Position numbers and translations under genes: made by a program
Notes under the pieces: model-generated
What the model saw: only the letters and a program-made list of their open reading frames with translations
Databases searched by the model: none
What the model was told of the DNA's origin: nothing
DNA from: Photorhabdus khanii NC19
Lineage (GTDB): Bacteria; Pseudomonadota; Gammaproteobacteria; Enterobacterales; Enterobacteriaceae
Assembly (NCBI RefSeq): GCF_000517265.1
Contig: NZ_AYSJ01000013.1
Coordinates: 142,416-181,661, forward strand
Length of the DNA stretch: 39,246 bases
Direction: 5' to 3'
In this document: positions 34,303-39,246 of the stretch, in pieces
How the letters are laid out: each line of letters starts with the position of its first letter
Position numbering within the stretch: position 1 is the first letter of the stretch

Positions 34303-36063
34303 ATGGATGATTTAATTCTCCGCTATTACGAGGCGGAAATGCGTTATCTGCGTGAGGCAGGTAAAGAGTTTGCATCAGCGCACCCGGATCGGGCCGCCAT
34401 GCTTAATCTGGATGACGAACGGGATCTCGATCCCTATGTGGAGCGGTTACTCGAAGGCTTCGCTTTTCTGATGGGCCGGATGCGTCAGAAACTCGACGAC
34501 AGTTTGCCGGAGTTGACGGAAGGGCTGGTCAGCCTGTTGTGGCCGCATTATATGCGCACTATTCCCTCACTTTCCATTGTGGAACTGGCACCGGATTATC
34601 AGGATTTGCCAAGAAGTGAAAATATTGCCAAAGGGTTTGAGGTGGTATCGCAGCCTGTGGGACCGAGTCAGACACGATGCTACTACCGTACTACCCGTGA
34701 TATGTGCATCACGCCGCTGCACATCACTTCGGCCACGTTGCAAAATGAAATCGATGGACGTTCAGTGATCCGTCTGCGTTTTGACTGCGGTCAACTGGCG
34801 GATTGGAATAAAGTTGATTTGACGCGACTGCCCTTGTACCTCAAAGCGGGCAGTCCGGTGAGTTTTGCACTGCATCTGGCGCTGACCCGGCAAACTCAGC
34901 ACATGTATGTACGTTTGTCCGGGATGGAGCGTCGCTATTTTGAGGGCTTTTTCTCACCGATGGGGTTTGATAACGACGATGTGCTATGGCCCAAAGGGGA
35001 AAATGCGTTCAGTGGTTATCAATTGTTGATGGAATATTTTACTTTCCGTGAAAAGTTTATGTTTGTGGCCCTCAATGGACTAGAAACATTGCATATTCCT
35101 GCCGGTACGCCGTGGTTTGAACTGGATATCGTACTGAGTGAACTGTGGCCGTTTGAGTTGCCCTTTTCGGCGGAGAATATCCGGTTGCATTGTGTCCCGG
35201 TGATCAACCTGTTTAATGTTGAAGCGGATCCGATGCCCATTTCGCGGCTGCAACAGGAGTATTTACTGCGTCCGATGCGTATTCAGGATGGTCACACCGA
35301 AATTTACTCAGTGGATGACGTGCTCTCTTCCGGGCGGGGTGAAGCCCAACGTTTTGTGCCGTTTAGCAGCTTTCGCCATCGGGGCGGGATCATGCGCAGC
35401 ACCGCGCCGGAACGTTACTATCACACGCGTGTCAGTGCGAGTCCTTCCGGTTTGCATGATACCTGGCTGATCCTCGGCGGTGAATCGTTTGAAAATGATC
35501 CGGAGATTAATGATGAAACGTTATCGCTGCGTATCACGGGCACCAACGGCCAGTTACCCCGCCAGGCATTGCGGGATGCGCAACTCGAACAGACCTTGCA
35601 ATCCCCCGGTGGCAAACTGCGGGTAAGAAACCTTTGCTCACCCACGCTGCCTTGTTATCCCCCGGCGAACGACCGTTTCCACTGGCGGATACTCAGTCAT
35701 CTCGGCTCCAACTTTCTCAGTATGATGGATAACCCGGAAGTGCTGCGCGGGACGTTGGGGCTTTATAACTGGACTGATGACGAGATGAACTGCCGTCGTC
35801 TGGATGCCATTGTTGGGGTGAAACACAGCATGATCCAGCGTTTTGAGAAAGGCTTTTTGCTCCGGGGTGTTGATATTGAGATTGTCCTTAACCGTAGCGG
35901 TTTTTCCGGCGAGGGCGATATTTTTTTGTTCGGTGAGATGCTGAACCGTTTCTTTTCGCTGTATAGCGATATTCATCTGTTTAATCAGTTGACCCTGATC
36001 CTGCAACCTTCGGAGACATGTTTGCGATGGAAAGAGAATCACAGTCCGCGTATTCCCGGTTAG
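34303..36063 (+). CDS. tssF: T6SS baseplate protein TssF
   Basis: Baseplate wedge subunit that works with TssG and TssE. The 586-aa protein begins MDDLILRYYEAEMRYLREAG and continues with FASAHPDRAAMLNL and DPYVERLLEGFAFLMGRMRQ, the invariant TssF N-terminus. The C-terminus has RGVDIEIVLNRSGFSGEGD and FLFGEMLNRFFSLY, also canonical. I place the start at the ATG at 34303; a longer in-frame start at 34147 would overlap tssA by about 100 bases and add non-family residues. It overlaps tssG at its 3' end. Confidence 0.95.
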   Translation: MDDLILRYYEAEMRYLREAGKEFASAHPDRAAMLNLDDERDLDPYVERLLEGFAFLMGRMRQKLDDSLPELTEGLVSLLWPHYMRTIPSLSIVELAPDYQDLPRSENIAKGFEVVSQPVGPSQTRCYYRTTRDMCITPLHITSATLQNEIDGRSVIRLRFDCGQLADWNKVDLTRLPLYLKAGSPVSFALHLALTRQTQHMYVRLSGMERRYFEGFFSPMGFDNDDVLWPKGENAFSGYQLLMEYFTFREKFMFVALNGLETLHIPAGTPWFELDIVLSELWPFELPFSAENIRLHCVPVINLFNVEADPMPISRLQQEYLLRPMRIQDGHTEIYSVDDVLSSGRGEAQRFVPFSSFRHRGGIMRSTAPERYYHTRVSASPSGLHDTWLILGGESFENDPEINDETLSLRITGTNGQLPRQALRDAQLEQTLQSPGGKLRVRNLCSPTLPCYPPANDRFHWRILSHLGSNFLSMMDNPEVLRGTLGLYNWTDDEMNCRRLDAIVGVKHSMIQRFEKGFLLRGVDIEIVLNRSGFSGEGDIFLFGEMLNRFFSLYSDIHLFNQLTLILQPSETCLRWKENHSPRIPG

Positions 36064-37103
36064 TCCAGCAACTGGCGCCAGACATTTCTGGTTTTAACTT
36101 TTATCGTTTCTGCCAGTTGCTGGAAAGTCGGCGGGATGAGCGTCCGCCTCTGGGCAGTACCCTTTTCCCTGATGATGATCCGGTCCGTTTCCGGCCGCAT
36201 CCCGGGACGGATTTTCCCGCCAGTGAGCTGAGAAATGCCGAATGGGATGAGACACAACAGGAGCAGCCCCCGACAGTGCGTACCACGTTTCTGGGCCTGT
36301 ACGGTGTGGATTCACCGCTCCCGACGGTTTATCTGGACGATATTGTCCTGCGGTGTGAAGGCTATGAAGGTGTGACAGACTTTTTGGATATTTTTAATCA
36401 TCGGATGATGACCCAGTATTACCGCATCTGGCGTAAATATTCCTATCCGGCCACTTATCAGCCCGGGGGAAAAGATGAGACATCACAGTGCTTGCTTGGA
36501 CTGATTGGTTTAGGCATACCGGGGAGTCAGCAACAGGTTGCGACACCGGTTTCTCGCTTTCTTGCCCTGCTCGGCACCATGCGGTTGCCAACCCGGACCG
36601 CCGAAGGGGTGATTGAGTTGGTCAGGCTGTTGGCACCGTTGACGCAGGCGAAAGTCACTCCGCATGATCGCCGACGGGTGCGGCTGATGCAACCGGCTCG
36701 TTTGAACCGTCACCATCCGGTTCAGCTCTCTCAACGTCCGGTGTTGGGGAAGATGGGGACGGATGTTAACAGTCAGATGGTACTGGCGCTTTATACTGAT
36801 GATGCTGAAGAGGCTCAGGGTTGGTTACCGCAGAGAGAACTGCATACCGATCTGTTGGTGCTATTGCGGGTTTATCTGGGCTGGCGTTGCGGTGTGCGAT
36901 TACATCTTACGTTACCTAAACGGTTATTGCCGCCGGCTCAGTTGGGAAAACAGCGTGTTCGGTTAGGGCGCACAGGTGTACTGGGGTTAAAACCGGGCGG
37001 ACAGGCTGTTTCAGGCAGGGTGACAATCAATCTGGGTCACTATCAGGGGTTATTGTCTGAGTATCAATATCGGGAGGCCGAAAATGGCGGTTATCAATTT
37101 TAA
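36027..37103 (+). CDS. tssG: T6SS baseplate protein TssG
   Basis: Baseplate wedge subunit, 358 aa from the ATG at 36027. An ATG three codons earlier (36018) is only two bases after CGGAG, so I prefer the later start, though either is possible. Family motifs are GFNFYRFCQLLESRRDERP, RFRPHPGTDFPASEL, TTFLGLYGVDSPLPTVYLDD and FLDIFNHRMMTQYYRIW, all in the first half. The second half contains LGRTGVLGLKPG and an LGHY segment near the end. The start overlaps tssF by 37 bases and the end overlaps tssJ by 20 bases, consistent with tightly linked baseplate and membrane genes. Confidence 0.94.
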   Translation: MERESQSAYSRLVQQLAPDISGFNFYRFCQLLESRRDERPPLGSTLFPDDDPVRFRPHPGTDFPASELRNAEWDETQQEQPPTVRTTFLGLYGVDSPLPTVYLDDIVLRCEGYEGVTDFLDIFNHRMMTQYYRIWRKYSYPATYQPGGKDETSQCLLGLIGLGIPGSQQQVATPVSRFLALLGTMRLPTRTAEGVIELVRLLAPLTQAKVTPHDRRRVRLMQPARLNRHHPVQLSQRPVLGKMGTDVNSQMVLALYTDDAEEAQGWLPQRELHTDLLVLLRVYLGWRCGVRLHLTLPKRLLPPAQLGKQRVRLGRTGVLGLKPGGQAVSGRVTINLGHYQGLLSEYQYREAENGGYQF

Positions 37104-37620
37104 ATCCGTCCTGATGGGGAGCATGGTGTGGCTGGCGGCCGCAGGGTTAGCGGGGTGTGGTCTGACACAGACGATGACCGACGGCACGGTCGCCATGACT
37201 CAATCCATTTTCTATAAGCAGGTGAAGACACTGCATCTGGATTTTAATGCTCGCAGTGCGCTCAACACCAATGATGCGCAAACCCCGCTCAGTACGGTGG
37301 TGCGTGTCTATCAGTTGAAAGACAACAAAGCCTTTGAACGCGCCAGTTACGCCGACCTGTTGAGTGGTGACAGTGAGGCACTCAAGGCGGACAGGCTGGC
37401 CCAGCGGGATATCCGAGTGGCACCGGGGGGCAGTGTGGCGCTGGATATGCCGATGGAAAAGGCGGCGCGGTTTGTGGCGGTGGTGGGCATGTTCCATACA
37501 CCGGATGTCACTAATAATGATTGGCGACGGGTGATCAGGCGTGATGAACTGGTGGCAGATAAACCGCGCACTATCGAATTGGGTAACGGCACATTGACAC
37601 TGGATCCGATGAAGGAGTAA
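37084..37620 (+). CDS. tssJ: T6SS outer-membrane lipoprotein TssJ
   Basis: Lipoprotein that anchors the TssM periplasmic domain to the outer membrane. The 178-aa precursor has a signal peptide ending in the lipobox LAGC (Cys25). The mature part carries the family features: FNARSALNTNDAQTPLSTVV and RVYQLKDNKAFERASYADLL with a following GDSEALKADRL segment, and the ending VVGMFHTPDVTNNDWRRVI. The start ATG lies inside the tssG end, preceded by GGGAGG. Three bases separate its stop from tssE. Confidence 0.94.
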   Translation: MAVINFKSVLMGSMVWLAAAGLAGCGLTQTMTDGTVAMTQSIFYKQVKTLHLDFNARSALNTNDAQTPLSTVVRVYQLKDNKAFERASYADLLSGDSEALKADRLAQRDIRVAPGGSVALDMPMEKAARFVAVVGMFHTPDVTNNDWRRVIRRDELVADKPRTIELGNGTLTLDPMKE

Positions 37621-37623
37621 CCG

Positions 37624-38058
37624 ATGAAACAGTTGAGACCCTCACTTTACGAAATGTTGACACGTCACTTTAACGGGGGGCTGGATATCGATCAGATTAG
37701 CCCGCGGGATCAGGTGATTTTATCGGTGTTGAACAATATGCAACGCATCCTCAACAGTCGTGCGGGTTCGCTCGCCCATTTACCGGATTATGGCCTGCCT
37801 GATCTCAACACCATCCTGCAAGCGTTACCGGCCTCATCACAGCGTTTGGTCACGACTATCGAACAGACGCTGTTGACTTATGAACCGCGTTTGAAGCAGA
37901 TCAGGGTGACATTACTGCCGCAGCTTGAACCGGCACATCTGCGTTATGACATCAAGGCGGAATTGAAAGGCGTGGGATTGGTGCGTTTTAGCACGGAGTT
38001 TGTGCCGGAAGGGCAAGTCTTGATCCGCCATTTACGTCAGCAAGGGCGGATAGATTAA
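37624..38058 (+). CDS. tssE: T6SS baseplate protein TssE (gp25-like)
   Basis: Small baseplate subunit similar to phage T4 gp25, needed to start sheath assembly. The 144-aa protein has SLYEMLTRHFNGGLDI and the family block SVLNNMQRILNSRAGSLAHL-PDYGLPDLN, which is the gp25 signature. It ends with VRFSTEFVPEGQVLIRHL. In many clusters tssE lies next to tssBC; here it is near the end after tssJ. ATG has GAAGGAG immediately upstream, within the tssJ stop region. Confidence 0.93.
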   Translation: MKQLRPSLYEMLTRHFNGGLDIDQISPRDQVILSVLNNMQRILNSRAGSLAHLPDYGLPDLNTILQALPASSQRLVTTIEQTLLTYEPRLKQIRVTLLPQLEPAHLRYDIKAELKGVGLVRFSTEFVPEGQVLIRHLRQQGRID

Positions 38059-38130
38059 TTTTTTGTTTCATCAGGCTATTTGGGGTTGCCTTTCTGGCCT
38101 GTATTAATCACGCAACAGAGGCTACATGTT

Positions 38131-39126
38131 ATGGCCGCAATCTCATCCGGTTACACCGTACATACGGGGGATGACCCGCGTGCACTGCCTGAATTTAGTG
38201 CACTGAAAGAAGAAATGAGCAAACTGAGCCATCCGGCCCGGCCAGATGTTGACTGGGCCAGGGTTGAGCAGCTGTGTCTAACATTATTTCGCTTAAATGG
38301 CGTCGAGTTGCAAAGTGCGGCCTGGTACACATTGGCCCGCGCACAGCGTGCCGGATTAGCCGGTATTGATGAAGGATTGGCACTGATTGACGGGTTAGTG
38401 AGCCATCAGTGGTCACAATTCTGGCCTCAACCGACTCATGTGCGGGTTGAGATATTTGCCTGGTTGGTTGTACGTCTGCAACAGGTATTGCGGACCTGTG
38501 TTTTCTCTTATATCGACCTGCCGCTGATTTATCGTACAGAAAAGCGGCTGGCGCATCTGAGCGAAGTCCTTCAACGTCTGGAACTGAAACATGTGAGTAA
38601 ACTCGACAACCTCCGGGTACAGTTTCACAACAGTGCGCGGCGATTGGAGAGTCTGGCGCAGGAAAAGGGGGTGGTATCCCTGTCTCCTGCCTCTGTATCG
38701 TCTATTGAGGACACGACTATTTTGGTGTCCGCAGAACAATCTCAGCCACAACTGATGTATGTGGCACAGGAAACCATGTCGTCCGTACAACCGCAGATTA
38801 AAGTGGTCCGGGCTTTAACCTCCTCTCGTTGGAAAGTCGGGCACGGTTTTGTGGCGGGTGTCGTGTTATGCGCGCTGACAGTGACCGGTATTGGGTGGGT
38901 AAAAGGTATGCGACAGGCACCGCCGCTGGCGCAGGCATTGCAAGTAACCACGCAGCCTTTGCCGCGGACCTTGCTCCCCGCACAACTTGCCGAGTTACGC
39001 CACCCGGACAACGCAGTGTTGCTGAATCAGTTGCAGGAGGAAACATTGGCGGCCAGTCGGGCACAACTGGCAAGTTTGGATGCCTTGCCTGTGTTGTGGC
39101 GATTGAGTATGGGGCGCAGCTATTAG
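38131..39126 (+). CDS. VasL/TssA-like membrane protein, apparently shortened
   Basis: A second protein with an ImpA/TssA-type N-terminal domain, of the VasL type. I place the start at the ATG at 38131, with CAGAGG nine bases upstream, giving 331 aa; an upstream in-frame start (38080) adds a non-family leader. Residues 1-150 hold HTGDDPRALPEFSALKEEMS and GIDEGLALIDGLVSHQWSQF; a single TM helix lies at about 235-257 (FVAGVVLCALTVTGIGWV). After the TM the frame stops at LPVLWRLSMGRSY. VasL proteins I recall continue for roughly a hundred more residues. Another frame here reads EYGAQLLGVV before stopping, which suggests a frameshift or truncation. Confidence 0.65.
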   Translation: MAAISSGYTVHTGDDPRALPEFSALKEEMSKLSHPARPDVDWARVEQLCLTLFRLNGVELQSAAWYTLARAQRAGLAGIDEGLALIDGLVSHQWSQFWPQPTHVRVEIFAWLVVRLQQVLRTCVFSYIDLPLIYRTEKRLAHLSEVLQRLELKHVSKLDNLRVQFHNSARRLESLAQEKGVVSLSPASVSSIEDTTILVSAEQSQPQLMYVAQETMSSVQPQIKVVRALTSSRWKVGHGFVAGVVLCALTVTGIGWVKGMRQAPPLAQALQVTTQPLPRTLLPAQLAELRHPDNAVLLNQLQEETLAASRAQLASLDALPVLWRLSMGRSY

Positions 39127-39166
39127 GGGTAGTGACCGGGTAGCTGCGATAGCCGCCAACTTTAAG

Positions 39167-39189
39167 GGTATCATTTGGTGGTTGATACC
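39167..39189. repeat. Short inverted repeat after the last T6SS gene
   Basis: GGTATCA (39167-39173) pairs with TGATACC (39183-39189) across nine bases. It is 41 bases after the VasL-like stop but lacks a T-run, so a terminator role is uncertain. The remaining bases to the window end show no readable gene. Confidence 0.3.
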
Positions 39190-39246
39190 AATCATAGGTT
39201 ACAGTTTCCCCGCAGTAGTCAGCGCGGCATGTATTGTTTTGAATGG

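Noticed and set aside
1-39246. CRISPR array, tRNA, rRNA or phage attachment site
   Set aside because: No regularly spaced short repeats, no tRNA-like cloverleaf and no tRNA-derived direct repeat at the island ends were seen by eye.

Overview
The window looks like chromosomal DNA from an insect-pathogenic member of the Morganellaceae, most likely Photorhabdus or Xenorhabdus. That assignment is an inference. It rests on an enterobacterial rsx/ydgK/ydgJ backbone, genes of the PixA/AidA inclusion-body family (first described in Xenorhabdus), and a complete type VI secretion system (T6SS).

Layout. (1) Positions 1-5951 are conserved backbone: rsxC (cut by the left edge), rsxB and rsxA on the minus strand, then ydgK (minus), then a Gfo/Idh/MocA oxidoreductase (ydgJ-like) and a YfeH-like transporter on the plus strand. 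(2) Positions 6184-9493 are an AT-rich accessory stretch. It holds a minus-strand cassette of two PixA-family proteins and a papain-like cysteine protease, an IS30-family transposase tail fused to an internal fragment of adenosine deaminase (add), a perfect 19-bp palindrome, a further ORF remnant and a long non-coding leader. In E. coli, add lies beside ydgJ, so the add fragment probably sits at its ancestral position and marks where foreign DNA entered. (3) Positions 9494-39126 are a T6SS island entirely on the plus strand. All thirteen core components are present in the order tssB, tssC, tssK, tssL, an OmpA-like gene, hcp, clpV, vgrG, cargo region, PAAR, an unknown membrane protein, tssM, tssA, tssF, tssG, tssJ, tssE, and a VasL-like gene.

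The island should work as one machine. TssJ/TssM/TssL plus the OmpA-like protein form the envelope anchor. TssE/F/G/K form the baseplate, TssA coordinates assembly, TssB/TssC make the contractile sheath around the Hcp tube, VgrG and PAAR form the spike, and ClpV recycles the sheath. Between vgrG and PAAR is a cargo module: a DUF4123 adaptor, a newly noticed 46-residue lipoprotein, an 852-residue VasX/MIX-like effector with a hydrophobic C-terminal hairpin, and two tandem copies of a two-TM putative immunity protein with scraps of a possible third. No T6SS regulator (sigma-54 activator, Fha, PpkA/PppA) is visible in the window.

The parts most worth follow-up are the PixA/PixA/cysteine-protease cassette, the effector with its repeatedly duplicated immunity genes, and the overlapping small lipoprotein. 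All functional statements come from reading the sequence and from recalled family features; no database search was run.
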